From Verrucomicrobiota bacterium (GTDB lineage Bacteria > Verrucomicrobiota > Verrucomicrobiia > Methylacidiphilales > JBCCWR01): 64,000 bases of DNA. The position numbers and the translations under genes are program-made. Location of the stretch: assembly GCA_039192515.1 (NCBI GenBank), contig JBCCXA010000014.1, positions 21,416-85,415 of the forward strand. The letters run 5' to 3'. Shown here piece by piece: positions 26,962-35,789 of the stretch. Each line of letters opens with the position of its first letter. The first letter of the stretch is position 1. Below the pieces are notes generated by a model. That model worked only from the letters and a program-made list of their open reading frames with translations. It had not been told where the DNA came from and ran no database searches.

Positions 26962-29900
26962 ATGAGGTGTTTTGTTCTTTTTATTCTGGGCTGTTCTGTT
27001 TTTAATATGGTTAGTCAAATTTCAGCACAAGTAGAAGAAACAGCTACTTGGGGCGGAAGAGGTCTAACTACCAATTGGGAAGATGCTGCCAACTGGACAA
27101 CAGCAGCCTTCCCCGACAATGATTCAACCATAGAGTACCGTGTGACCATTGATGGTGCCAGCAATCAAGGACAACAATCAGTCGTTACCCTGACTGGGTC
27201 CAGTGGTAATATAGAAATCAACACACTACAACTCTTTAGCAATGTCGCAATCGATCCTGACACGCTTATTATCGATGACAATGTGAATCTTACCATTGAG
27301 CAAGATAATGCCGTCGGCACCACTTCCTTCATTAATAACGGAGGACTTATCCGAGTTGTATCAGCGGGTGCATTCTCGCAGCTTATTGTCAGGGGAGGAA
27401 CGGTTGATCTAACTGGCAATGGAACTATCCGATTAGAAGACGGAACACGAGCAAGAATCAACGGAAACGGCACCTCACCTATTCTCAATAATGTTAGCAA
27501 TACCATCGAGGGCTATGGGCTATTAGGTAATAACCAATTAGGTCTCATAAATGGAGGTGTTATAAGTGCCAACATCAATGGGGAAACCCTTCAAGTCAAT
27601 GCTTCCCCGAATGCCATGACCAATTCAAATATCATGAGAGCTTCCAGTGGCGGAATTCTTCTTATTAATGGAACTGACATTACTAATTTAGGCAGTGGTG
27701 GTCTCCAGGTATTTGATAACAGCTTAGTCAATTTGGACAGTTCTACTTTGATCGATGGGACTCTCATTAGCACAGGGACTGGTAGATTTCAAATCGTGGA
27801 TAGCTCTACCATCGATGGGAGTACTTCAGGAGATGTTCTGATTGAAGCACCCATCGATGTATTAAATGTACAAAACTTAACCCTTGTCGGAGACATTGAT
27901 AACTCGAATACCATCCATGTGAATGGCACCGGTTCTTTAAACCAAATAGTCATAGAAGGAACAGTCACGCTGAAGAGCAATGGAAACATCGTTCTATCGG
28001 ATGATCCCAACAATCGAATAAACAGTGGGGGCTCCACTCCCGTTCTTAATAACCTGAACAACACTATTTCTGGCGCTGGTATTATCTCTAATAACAACAT
28101 GGGAGTCATCAATGGTTCCTCTGCTCTTATTTTAGTCGATGGCACCAACAGCCTACGCCTCAATCCAAACAGTTCCGACCTTAAGAATGCCGGAATCATT
28201 CGAGCAATTGGTTCTGGTGGGATTCTTTTTCAGGGCGGTGATTACTTCAATTTTATTAGCGGCGATGAAGGACTTATTGAGATCATTGGAAGTTCTCTGC
28301 AGCTAGACGGGGGGGCTGATGTGAGCGGAGGCGAGATGCAAATAGAAAATGCTTCCACACTTATACTAAATGGGGGCGATTATATCGATGGCAACCTGGA
28401 TGTCGATTCCAGCAGCTCGATTTCTGTCATCTCCTCCGGTTGTGTGTTAGGGGGAAATGTCACCCTTGATGGAGATACCACAATCAACGCAAACGCGCAA
28501 CTCACCTTGTTAAGCGATGGCAATTATACTAACACTGCCACCATTAGCTTAAATGCAACAGACACTCTGTTGAGCCAATTCATTTGTGATGACGGCCCTG
28601 TATCACTATCTGGTGGCGGAGTTGTTACTTTAAGTGATTCGACGAGAAACCGTATTACCGGCAGTGGATCATCTCCATCCTTTACCAATATGGATCACCT
28701 CATAGAGGGTGCAGGGGAATATGGACTCAATCAACTTACTCTAGAAAATCAGGGTACCATCCGCGCCATCTACACCACACCACTCATTATCAACCCTGAT
28801 ACTGGTGGCATGACCAATACCGGGACGATGGAATCAATGGGATCAGGAGCGATTCTTCGATTATCTGCCACTGACTACTTCAATGACGGAGGCATCATTC
28901 AGGCACAAACCGGAAGCAGTGTCGAGTTTGACCAAGCTGACATCGTCAGCGGAACTTTACAGACATTTGGAACCGGTAAACTCATAGTTCCATCAGGAAC
29001 CTTTGAATGGGATGGAGGTCCGGGAGCTACTCTGGCTGGAAATCTTGTAGTCGAGAATGCTGCTGTCTTAAATCTAAACGGCTCTTTCAATATCGGGTCG
29101 AGTCTAATTGAAGTAAAATCCAGCGGAGGTAGTACCACGATAAGTATCGATGGAACCAGTACCTTGACCGGAAATGGTACGATACAATTCTCTGATTTTA
29201 TTAACAATCGAATCAACAGTGGTTCTGGAGCAGTTCGATTTATCAATGATGGCAATACCATTCAAGGCTCCTTGGAAATAGGATTGAACAACATGGGATT
29301 CACCAATAACGCACTCGTCAATGCTACCGGAACTGAAGGAATCATCATAGACACCAACGGCAATGGTCTTGTCAATTCAGGCACTTTTCGATCCTCCAAC
29401 CCTTCCGGGCTCTTGCGTATCAGAACACCTGTAACTTTTGATAATACGGGAGGAATCATTGAGGCGCTAGATGGTTGTACGGTTGAGTTGCAGGCAGCCG
29501 ATATCTCAGCAGGCACTTTGCAAACCACGGGTACGGGACAGATTGTTGTCACCGACAGTTTGACCATCACCAATACTGGCTCCACCACTTTGAATGGTAA
29601 CTTTTCTGTTAATAACAATGAAGCCTTAACTCTTTTCGGTGATTTCACTGTTGGTTCCAGCAACTTCAAGCTTAACGGAAATTCCAATGCCACCTTCTTA
29701 ATCATACCAGGAGATCATACGATAACCGGAACCGGAATCATTGACATGGGTGATAATGGCTCCGGCCGCATCAATGAGCCCGTTACAGGCGCTGTAGGTG
29801 GAGAAGTCCTAACCATTAATGATATGACTATCATTGGATCAGGATTGCTGGGGAACGACAACATCGACTTTATTAACAATGGAACAGTTCGAGCGACAAG

Positions 29901-30504
29901 TGAAACCAGCACTCTTGAAATTAATGTACCAGGTACCGACTGGTGGGATAACCCGGCTCTAGGAACTCTTATTGCCGAAGGAGCGGCCGGGATGCACATC
30001 AGACAGAAGTTTCGTAACACTGGCACCGTGCAAATTAATTCTGGAAGTCAGTTTGTCGTAGATGGAGAATACGGGCAACTCGGCAATGGCACCACTGTTG
30101 TCAATGGAACACTAACTCCCTCTGGGGATATGAACATCGCATCACCGTCAACTCTTTCAGGGTCTGGTATACTAAACTCAGATGTCAATTTGCAAGGCAC
30201 ACTTTCTCCAGGAAACTCCATTGGTAGTATCACCATTGCAACGGGCAACCAGCTTTTCCTAGATTCCGGATCCGAGTTATTTATCGAAATTGCCTCTAAA
30301 TCAGATTTTGATAGCTTGGAAACGGTGGCGTCTTCAATCCTAGCAGGAGGGGCAACTGTAACGGTTGATTTCGTAAATGGTTATGCCCCAGAAAATGGGG
30401 ATACCTTCACCATTTACAGTGGCGCTCTGCCTCAGCAGTGGGAGGTCTTGATGGCTTCAGTTCCTCCACTGCTCCCGTTGGCTTTACTGCAGTCACAACT
30501 ATAA
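26962..30504 (+). CDS. Giant repeat-containing surface protein, main part (frameshifted)
   Basis: A 1180-residue exported protein with a signal peptide (residues 1-22) and a WEDAANWTT-type start common in autotransporter-like beta-strand repeat proteins. It is rich in Gly, Asn, Ser and Thr. Five long repeats begin near residues 151, 340, 551, 737 and 925; each holds a xGxIxLxDxxxxRIN block followed by a GxGLxxNxxxxxNxGxxxA block. The C-terminus up to NGDTFTIYSG is family-like, but the last 20 residues or so are out of frame. The natural continuation is found in the -1 frame from about 30431 (next entry). A parallel beta-helix adhesin or surface layer role is likely. Confidence 0.8.
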   Translation: MRCFVLFILGCSVFNMVSQISAQVEETATWGGRGLTTNWEDAANWTTAAFPDNDSTIEYRVTIDGASNQGQQSVVTLTGSSGNIEINTLQLFSNVAIDPDTLIIDDNVNLTIEQDNAVGTTSFINNGGLIRVVSAGAFSQLIVRGGTVDLTGNGTIRLEDGTRARINGNGTSPILNNVSNTIEGYGLLGNNQLGLINGGVISANINGETLQVNASPNAMTNSNIMRASSGGILLINGTDITNLGSGGLQVFDNSLVNLDSSTLIDGTLISTGTGRFQIVDSSTIDGSTSGDVLIEAPIDVLNVQNLTLVGDIDNSNTIHVNGTGSLNQIVIEGTVTLKSNGNIVLSDDPNNRINSGGSTPVLNNLNNTISGAGIISNNNMGVINGSSALILVDGTNSLRLNPNSSDLKNAGIIRAIGSGGILFQGGDYFNFISGDEGLIEIIGSSLQLDGGADVSGGEMQIENASTLILNGGDYIDGNLDVDSSSSISVISSGCVLGGNVTLDGDTTINANAQLTLLSDGNYTNTATISLNATDTLLSQFICDDGPVSLSGGGVVTLSDSTRNRITGSGSSPSFTNMDHLIEGAGEYGLNQLTLENQGTIRAIYTTPLIINPDTGGMTNTGTMESMGSGAILRLSATDYFNDGGIIQAQTGSSVEFDQADIVSGTLQTFGTGKLIVPSGTFEWDGGPGATLAGNLVVENAAVLNLNGSFNIGSSLIEVKSSGGSTTISIDGTSTLTGNGTIQFSDFINNRINSGSGAVRFINDGNTIQGSLEIGLNNMGFTNNALVNATGTEGIIIDTNGNGLVNSGTFRSSNPSGLLRIRTPVTFDNTGGIIEALDGCTVELQAADISAGTLQTTGTGQIVVTDSLTITNTGSTTLNGNFSVNNNEALTLFGDFTVGSSNFKLNGNSNATFLIIPGDHTITGTGIIDMGDNGSGRINEPVTGAVGGEVLTINDMTIIGSGLLGNDNIDFINNGTVRATSETSTLEINVPGTDWWDNPALGTLIAEGAAGMHIRQKFRNTGTVQINSGSQFVVDGEYGQLGNGTTVVNGTLTPSGDMNIASPSTLSGSGILNSDVNLQGTLSPGNSIGSITIATGNQLFLDSGSELFIEIASKSDFDSLETVASSILAGGATVTVDFVNGYAPENGDTFTIYSGALPQQWEVLMASVPPLLPLALLQSQL

Positions 30505-30953
30505 ATGATTCCGGTCAAATTATTATTGGCATCGGAACAACCAATACCAATACCTACGAGAATTTTCAGCAACTCTATTACACCGCTCAAGAAATTCTCG
30601 ATGGCGATGCCGATCCAGATACTGATATCAATGGCGACGGCATCCATAACAAAACTGCTTTTGCCCTAGGACTTAATCCTCTTGTGTTCCATACAGATAT
30701 TTTTACGCCGCTATTTATAGAGATCGATGGGGACTTTTATTTTGCAGTTGATTATACTCGTCCAATAGGGCCAGATAAACCGCTTGGAGTAGTCTACAAC
30801 CACGTTCGCAGTTTGGATTTAGTTAGCTATGATCAACCTATAATCGTTGAAAGTGTCATCGACAATTTGAACAATACTGAAACAGTCACCTTTCGCTCGG
30901 CCGAGCCGCTGCTTGATAGAGCCTTCATGATGCTGGCAGTAGAACTGCAATAG
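30438..30953 (+). CDS. C-terminal part of the giant surface protein, separated by frameshift
   Basis: The frame (GTG at 30438, 171 residues) continues the family pattern: SAVGGLDGFSSS follows on from the FTIYSGALP of the upstream frame, then comes GDADPDTDINGDGIHNKTAF, an Asp-rich calcium-type linker before an ALGLNPL box, common at the end of Verrucomicrobia surface proteins. It has no signal peptide and no ribosome binding site of its own. A one-base loss near 30431 in the window would explain the break. It is probably not an independent gene. Confidence 0.65.
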   Translation: MGGLDGFSSSTAPVGFTAVTTINDSGQIIIGIGTTNTNTYENFQQLYYTAQEILDGDADPDTDINGDGIHNKTAFALGLNPLVFHTDIFTPLFIEIDGDFYFAVDYTRPIGPDKPLGVVYNHVRSLDLVSYDQPIIVESVIDNLNNTETVTFRSAEPLLDRAFMMLAVELQ

Positions 30954-31167
30954 AAGCTAAGCTCGAAGAATCCAGAGAAAAGCTTCTTTTAGCAAAAGCT
31001 GAGATCCTAGTGGCTTCTGCCAATCCCTACACAAGAGCGAAAAATGTCGCAGAGCAACTCAAAGTAAAATTCCCTAGGGCTATACTATCGCAATGAATCC
31101 TATGAAGGGACTTGGTGTTTACACCTCAGTGCCTCGTTACGTAGACACCCCTACTCAAAAATCCTGA
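30953..31167 (+). pseudogene. Fossil of a peroxiredoxin-like gene
   Basis: Directly after the stop of the surface-protein frame, the sequence matches about residues 45-115 of the intact peroxiredoxin at 24508-25035. The first block shares LEE.REK, AKAEI and MKFP/VKFP-type positions, about 60% identity over 38 residues. At about 31080 the match moves to another frame (YTIAMNPMKGLGVYTSVPR against YDLSIDQMKELGVYISMPR). In-frame stops end both segments. The 5' third, with the CPxC site, and the 3' third are lost. Its last bases overlap the stop of the SDR gene. Confidence 0.85.
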
Positions 31168-31901
31168 ACGGTTGGTCGGAGAATAATTTCATTAACATCC
31201 ACATCTGCTGGCTGCTCTATTGCATAGGCAATCGCACGAGCAACTGAATCCGCTGGAATGGCATTATTCTCATAAAAATCATTTAGGAATTGCGCACTTT
31301 CGTCATGAGACGATCCATGCTTAAGTTCGGAATCAACGGCACCTGGCTCAATACATGTCGTTCGTATTTTACCACCAACTTCGTGGCGCAATCCCTCACT
31401 TATAGCTCTAACAGCGAACTTGGTGCCACTATATATAGTTCCACCGGGGCTAAATACTTTGACGCCTGCAACAGAAGAGATATTAATGAATTGTCCACTT
31501 CCCTGTTTTTCAAAGGCTGGTAAGGCAGCCGCAATACCATACAAAACACCCTTGATGTTGATATCAATCATTCGGTCCCATTCGTCGACATGCAGTGCTG
31601 ATATTGGAGAAATAGCCATCAGTCCAGCGTTATTAACCATCACATCTACACGATCGAAAACATCGATAGCTTTGTTTACAAGCGCCGCAACATCACTATT
31701 CGAGGTTACATCCGTCACAAAATAATCTGCGTTGCCTCCAGCCTCTTTTATATCTTTAACAATTGATTGCAATTTATCCTCTCGACGTGCCCCAAGAATG
31801 ACCTTGGCACCCAATCTTGCTAAATGGCGTGCAGTAGATTCACCTAGGCCGCTGCTACCGCCAGTGATGACCACAACTTTATTTTCAATATTCTTGCTCA
31901 T
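31155..31901 (-). CDS. Short-chain dehydrogenase/reductase
   Basis: A 248-residue classical SDR that would oxidise or reduce an alcohol/ketone with NAD(P). The dinucleotide loop TGGSSGLG (residues 14-21), the NNAG motif, the catalytic Ser in INISSVAG and the YSGTK active-site Tyr/Lys are all present. GARREDK after the second strand has the Arg residues that favour NADP. It lies between the peroxiredoxin fossil and the FMN reductase gene, on the same strand as the reductase with a 204-base gap, so joint regulation is possible but not shown. Confidence 0.92.
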   Translation of the reverse strand: MSKNIENKVVVITGGSSGLGESTARHLARLGAKVILGARREDKLQSIVKDIKEAGGNADYFVTDVTSNSDVAALVNKAIDVFDRVDVMVNNAGLMAISPISALHVDEWDRMIDINIKGVLYGIAAALPAFEKQGSGQFINISSVAGVKVFSPGGTIYSGTKFAVRAISEGLRHEVGGKIRTTCIEPGAVDSELKHGSSHDESAQFLNDFYENNAIPADSVARAIAYAIEQPADVDVNEIILRPTVQDF

Positions 31902-32105
31902 GTTCTACTTCCCTTACAATGTGTAATTTGATATTTCTTCTGGTAAAGTGTCGTTAAATAATATTCCGATTTGTTGACATATTCAGCATAACAGGATCTG
32001 AAGGCCGGATAATTCCACTCCCAATAGAGTCTAACGCATAAATGACTCATTACCAAAATAACATTTTATCCTAAATCACTTTTCTAGGCATTAGAGATAC
32101 AGATT

Positions 32106-32639
32106 CTACAGTGCTTTTGAGAATTCGGTGACTGCCGATTTAAGCTGGGAGAGAAGTTCAGCATCGGTGACTCCCTCCTCCCTAGAAAAGTTTTCATGAA
32201 ACGAAGGTAAAGAAAATGTGGTAACTACCTTAGCTCCTAAGTGTGGAAAAGTTGCTTCTGCTGCTGATAACACGGTGCTGGCACCTCTCTGACCAGGAGA
32301 AGTGCTAAGCAGAAGCATAGCTTTTTCAGACCATAGCTTTTGCTTGTGACGGGAAGCCCAATCCAGAATATTTTTAAAGGCCGCCGAATAACTACCGTTA
32401 TGCTCAGCTAGAGACAGGATGACTCCATCACTCGACTCAATGAGCTGAACCAACTGTTGTGCCAAATCAGGAACACCACCACTAGATTCTCGTTCAGGTG
32501 AATAGATGGGCATCTCATAGTCATTCAAATCTAGAACCACCTTCTTAGTATCACTAAGAAGAGATCCTGCAAATGTTGCTAGAGACCTATTAATTGATGT
32601 GATGCTGTTACTGGCGCCAATGATTAGTATCTTTTTCAT
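32106..32639 (-). CDS. NAD(P)H-dependent FMN reductase (flavodoxin fold)
   Basis: A 177-residue flavoprotein of the NADPH-dependent FMN reductase family. It has the N-terminal strand and FMN phosphate loop (ILIIGASNSITSINRSLA), the DLNDYEMPIYSPE segment, LAEHNGSYSAAFKNILDW (the GSI/GSYPGxLKN-like flavin loop) and LLLSTSPGQRGA. It reduces FMN or a quinone-like substrate with NAD(P)H. A truncated paralog lies at 25.1-25.3 kb. A palindrome upstream (32970-32999) could be an operator. Confidence 0.88.
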   Translation of the reverse strand: MKKILIIGASNSITSINRSLATFAGSLLSDTKKVVLDLNDYEMPIYSPERESSGGVPDLAQQLVQLIESSDGVILSLAEHNGSYSAAFKNILDWASRHKQKLWSEKAMLLLSTSPGQRGASTVLSAAEATFPHLGAKVVTTFSLPSFHENFSREEGVTDAELLSQLKSAVTEFSKAL

Positions 32640-33223
32640 ATTCCATTTTCCTGTTAATTATCAATTTTAATTTAATTAAAAAGCGCACAGAAGAGACTCT
32701 TTAAAAAAAGATATTTCTGTTGTTTTAATAGGGTATGAGACCGCAGCCTTTTTTTGCCAGGTGATAGCTATTGCCACTATGAGGAATAAACCTGATCTGT
32801 TCACAAGAATTGAGACTCTCTTATTGAGGTAAGTATGAATCATCCCCCAATAGTAGAGTTCCTTATTTTGGAGCCTTAGCACACGCATTTTTGGTGACAT
32901 AATAATTCGCCATAGGAATCTCAATACCATTTTTACACCCTTCATGTAGATGAACCTATAAGTAACCCTATTACTAATAGAGTCAATAGTATTAGTGATT
33001 ATTGATTAGAGATCTTTCAAATAGATGCATGCTGTAAAGCTTTCGGGTCATTTTATGGAATTATTGGGAGATAAAAAATTGTCTGATAGAATAACCTGCC
33101 TTCTGATACCTTATTTTGAGGGTTACTTCATTACACATAAAGCTATGCCTATGTCCAAAAAAGAAACTGCTAAAATGCTAACCGAACTCTGCTGCAAGAA
33201 CTATTTAAAACCATGATTCTAAA
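32640..33223. other. Intergenic region with a palindrome and two doubtful small frames
   Basis: A near-perfect inverted repeat, ATTACTAATA (32970-32979) and TATTAGTGAT (32990-32999), lies here. Two small open frames are present: 32676-32945 minus (89 residues) and 33025-33216 plus (63 residues, amphipathic helices at the end). Neither is recognised, and both could be decayed remains, for instance of a regulator. I do not call them genes. Confidence 0.4.
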
Positions 33224-33712
33224 CTATCTTGAGTAAGCCAAATCAGGCTCTCCAGATTGTTTGACCTTTGGATACTTTCCCCCTACTCGCTCAAAGGTCT
33301 CTGTTCTACCAAACCAACCAATCAGTAGATATCCTCTTACTTTCAGTGCTCCCGTTTTAGGCTCAGACCAAATATAACCATCATATAAAATCCCCTTGTC
33401 TGGATCATATACTTTTCCTCCTTCCCAATGCTGCTGTTTTTCATTCCATCGAAAGCCTTCCATGACTGTTAATCCTAAAAGAGGTCGCCCCCTCAATGTC
33501 TCATCAGGATTTTTTTCATCCAACATATGCTGTGCACTTTTCTTGAGTGCTATCACTTTGACTTGTAATTCACCATTTATGACAGATGCCTCAAGCTTTC
33601 CATCACCATCAATCAGCATCCAATAAACACCCTCTGCCGGATTTGCCTTAATGTGAGAAGCAACCGTCACCAGTAAGAGATTCATCAGAAATATTCGACA
33701 AATTAACTTCAT
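33224..33712 (-). CDS. DUF2147-type secreted protein
   Basis: A 162-residue protein with a signal peptide (MKLICRIFLMNLLLVTVASH, cleavage after IKA). The mature part fits the DUF2147 family: GVYWMLIDGDGKLEASV, RPLLGLTVMEGFRWN, HWEGGKVYDPDKGILYDGYI and LKVRGYLLIGWFGRTETFERV. ATG at 33712 is preferred over the GTG at 33727. The function of the family is not established; members are periplasmic. It is a single gene after a gap from the MscS gene. Confidence 0.8.
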   Translation of the reverse strand: MKLICRIFLMNLLLVTVASHIKANPAEGVYWMLIDGDGKLEASVINGELQVKVIALKKSAQHMLDEKNPDETLRGRPLLGLTVMEGFRWNEKQQHWEGGKVYDPDKGILYDGYIWSEPKTGALKVRGYLLIGWFGRTETFERVGGKYPKVKQSGEPDLAYSR

Positions 33713-33905
33713 GAGATCAGCTTGCACTAATTGAAATATCGGTCAAGGAACACAAAGTCTGGTATTCGATAGCTCTTCCAAACACGCGAAGACTTTGTGA
33801 TCAAATAAAAATATCGCCATCTGAATCAAAAAGAGCTTAGGCTAGAGAACGTAAGAGTTCGAGTAGACTCTCAGCTTTTTTGAGGTTAGGATCTTACCTA
33901 ACTCA

Positions 33906-34790
33906 TTAATTGTTATTGTTTAGAAAACCAGAACGTATATGGATATCACGCTGCGGATAAGGAATTTCAATTCCTCTTTCTTTAAGTTTCTTATGGATAG
34001 CATAACGGACATCGCTTCTAAAGGACCTCGGCCGCAATGTATGGGTTCGGTTCCATATAGCTAATTCAAAATTCAAAGAACTATCGCCAAACCCATCAAA
34101 AAAAACCTTCGGCTTAGGATCTTTCAGAATATTAGGGTTTTCCTCAGCGACTTCTAATAGGACAGCCTGAACTTCTTCTGGGTCAGAATTATAGGAAACA
34201 CCGACAGTGATGCGAAATCGAACTGTATCTTCACTATGGCTCCAGTTAGTCACTTGATTAGTAATAAAATCTGAATTGGGAACAATGACAGAAATATTGT
34301 CGTTGGTTACAATCGTGGTGCTTCTAACTCCAATGCTAACCACCTTACCTGCTAGCTCATCTCCATTTACATTACCTAAGTCGATATAGTCACCAACCTT
34401 GATGGGTCGCTCAATAAGAAGTAGAAAACCGCTAATGAAGTTCTGGAATAGATTTTGCAGGCCGAAGCCTAGACCTACGCCCACAGCTCCAGCAAAAAGA
34501 GTCAAAGATGTGAGACCTATACCTGCTATTTCAATGGAGAGAAAAAGAGCTATAACCAGGATGAAATAATGAAGAATTTTTCCAATGGCGTATTGGCCAC
34601 CTTTGCCAAGGCCTGTTCGGCCGAGAAATTTCCTTGCTATCCTTTTCTCAATAATACTTGATAGGGGAATAGATATGATGAGTATCATTATACCTAACAA
34701 TAAGGAGCCTATGGTTATATTTGTATCTGCTGAGGTATAAATACTCTGGCTTAAAACAGCCTTTGCTATACTGAAAAAATCTCTTTCCAC
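33906..34790 (-). CDS. Small-conductance mechanosensitive channel (MscS family)
   Basis: A 294-residue MscS-type channel that releases solutes on hypo-osmotic shock. Three hydrophobic segments (about residues 24-48, 65-90 and 92-125) precede the pore helix with GVGLGFGLQNLFQNFISGFLL, followed by the beta domain (RPIKVGDYIDL, VVSIGVRSTTI, VIVPNSDFITNQVTNWS) and the alpha-beta C-terminus. The start is GTG at 34790. No operon link with its neighbours is clear. Confidence 0.93.
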   Translation of the reverse strand: MERDFFSIAKAVLSQSIYTSADTNITIGSLLLGIMILIISIPLSSIIEKRIARKFLGRTGLGKGGQYAIGKILHYFILVIALFLSIEIAGIGLTSLTLFAGAVGVGLGFGLQNLFQNFISGFLLLIERPIKVGDYIDLGNVNGDELAGKVVSIGVRSTTIVTNDNISVIVPNSDFITNQVTNWSHSEDTVRFRITVGVSYNSDPEEVQAVLLEVAEENPNILKDPKPKVFFDGFGDSSLNFELAIWNRTHTLRPRSFRSDVRYAIHKKLKERGIEIPYPQRDIHIRSGFLNNNN

Positions 34791-34925
34791 CCATATGATT
34801 TATATGAATAAGAGATCTTTTTCAATGCGGATTTATGTGACAACCTTCTTCTAGTTAGCTAAACATAGCATTCTCTTGAACTGTTTATATCAGGCCAGTA
34901 ACCTTACAAAATCTTTAGATGCTGT

Positions 34926-35777
34926 TTAAAAGTAGGGAGCATCTATTGCCTGAAATTTCATATCTGTGAAATCATAAAGTTCTTTCACCTCAGTTAATTC
35001 ATGACTGTTTAGCTTTGCATAATATAATTTGCCTTCTGTAGCGCAACATATCCTTCTTTGAACCTTATCATAATCAGCCCATTCCCAATCTTTGTAATTT
35101 AATCTGATTCCTTTTTCATGATTCTCCAGTTCATGCTCGTCATAATAGCACGCTTTACTTTTAGATGTACCTAGACCAGCTCTAGCAAACTTTCGTAGTA
35201 CCCATCCTCTTTTCAGTTCCTTCTCAAAAATAGTGGTAACCTCTAAATTACCACTCTCAATCTTATCCACTAGATTCCAACCTGTTCGTTGAAGTCTGAT
35301 AAAGTAAACTCCTTGACACTCGCCTCCATAGCTCTCATGCCAAGGAAAAGTATCAGTCCGTTTTAATAAGCTTCTTTGCTGCTTAAGCTGATGTCTAAAA
35401 ACTGGTGGATCATCATTAAGCCAGTATATATCTTTTGCTACAAAGATTCCTCCACCAAACCAACAATCTCCTTTAGCCCATATCTGAAAAGCTTTTAGGT
35501 ATGGATAAAAGGAAATAGCACTCCAAGATCCCTGCATTTCACTATCCCATTTTCCATTCATGGCAAAGTATATGAAGTATTTGCCATCTGGAGAAAGATC
35601 GCTTCTCCTTTCGTAGATTCTGCCATGCAACCATTGACCGACCTTGAACTCGTCTTTCTTCCTATCCCAACCAATTGTACAAACATATTTTGATAGGCCG
35701 CGTCTGATCACAATTGCTTCATCAGAATTTGTGGCAAATATAGCATGTAATCTTGGAGGAAAGGTCTTTTTTTTCAT
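34926..35777 (-). CDS. Unrecognised protein linked to the Pnkp-Hen1 operon
   Basis: A 283-residue soluble protein rich in Trp, Tyr, Lys and Asp. I see no signal peptide, membrane segment or enzyme motif. The SPDGKYFIYFAMNGKWDSE stretch resembles one blade of a beta propeller, and several other Trp/Tyr-rich strand pairs (WSAISFYPYLKAFQIWAKGD, DIYWLNDDPPVF, GVYFIRLQRTGWNLV) could be further blades. It starts 12 bases after the Pnkp stop on the same strand, so it is very probably in the operon with the RNA repair enzymes. A role in substrate recognition or in the response to RNA damage is a guess from position only. Confidence 0.7.
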   Translation of the reverse strand: MKKKTFPPRLHAIFATNSDEAIVIRRGLSKYVCTIGWDRKKDEFKVGQWLHGRIYERRSDLSPDGKYFIYFAMNGKWDSEMQGSWSAISFYPYLKAFQIWAKGDCWFGGGIFVAKDIYWLNDDPPVFRHQLKQQRSLLKRTDTFPWHESYGGECQGVYFIRLQRTGWNLVDKIESGNLEVTTIFEKELKRGWVLRKFARAGLGTSKSKACYYDEHELENHEKGIRLNYKDWEWADYDKVQRRICCATEGKLYYAKLNSHELTEVKELYDFTDMKFQAIDAPYF

Positions 35778-35789
35778 GTCAATAGTCCG

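Noticed and set aside
27165..30248. Several long minus-strand open frames inside the surface-protein gene
   Set aside because: They are mirror frames of a Gly/Asn/Thr-rich repeat gene; their Pro/Leu/Val-rich products show no family pattern and change style with each repeat.
30415..30445. Programmed -1 frameshift in the surface protein
   Set aside because: No slippery heptamer or downstream pseudoknot-like repeat was seen at the junction; a mutation or sequence error is simpler.
32676..33216. Open frames of 89 (minus) and 63 (plus) residues
   Set aside because: Neither has a recognisable match or start signal; they may be remnants, so they are mentioned only in the intergenic entry.
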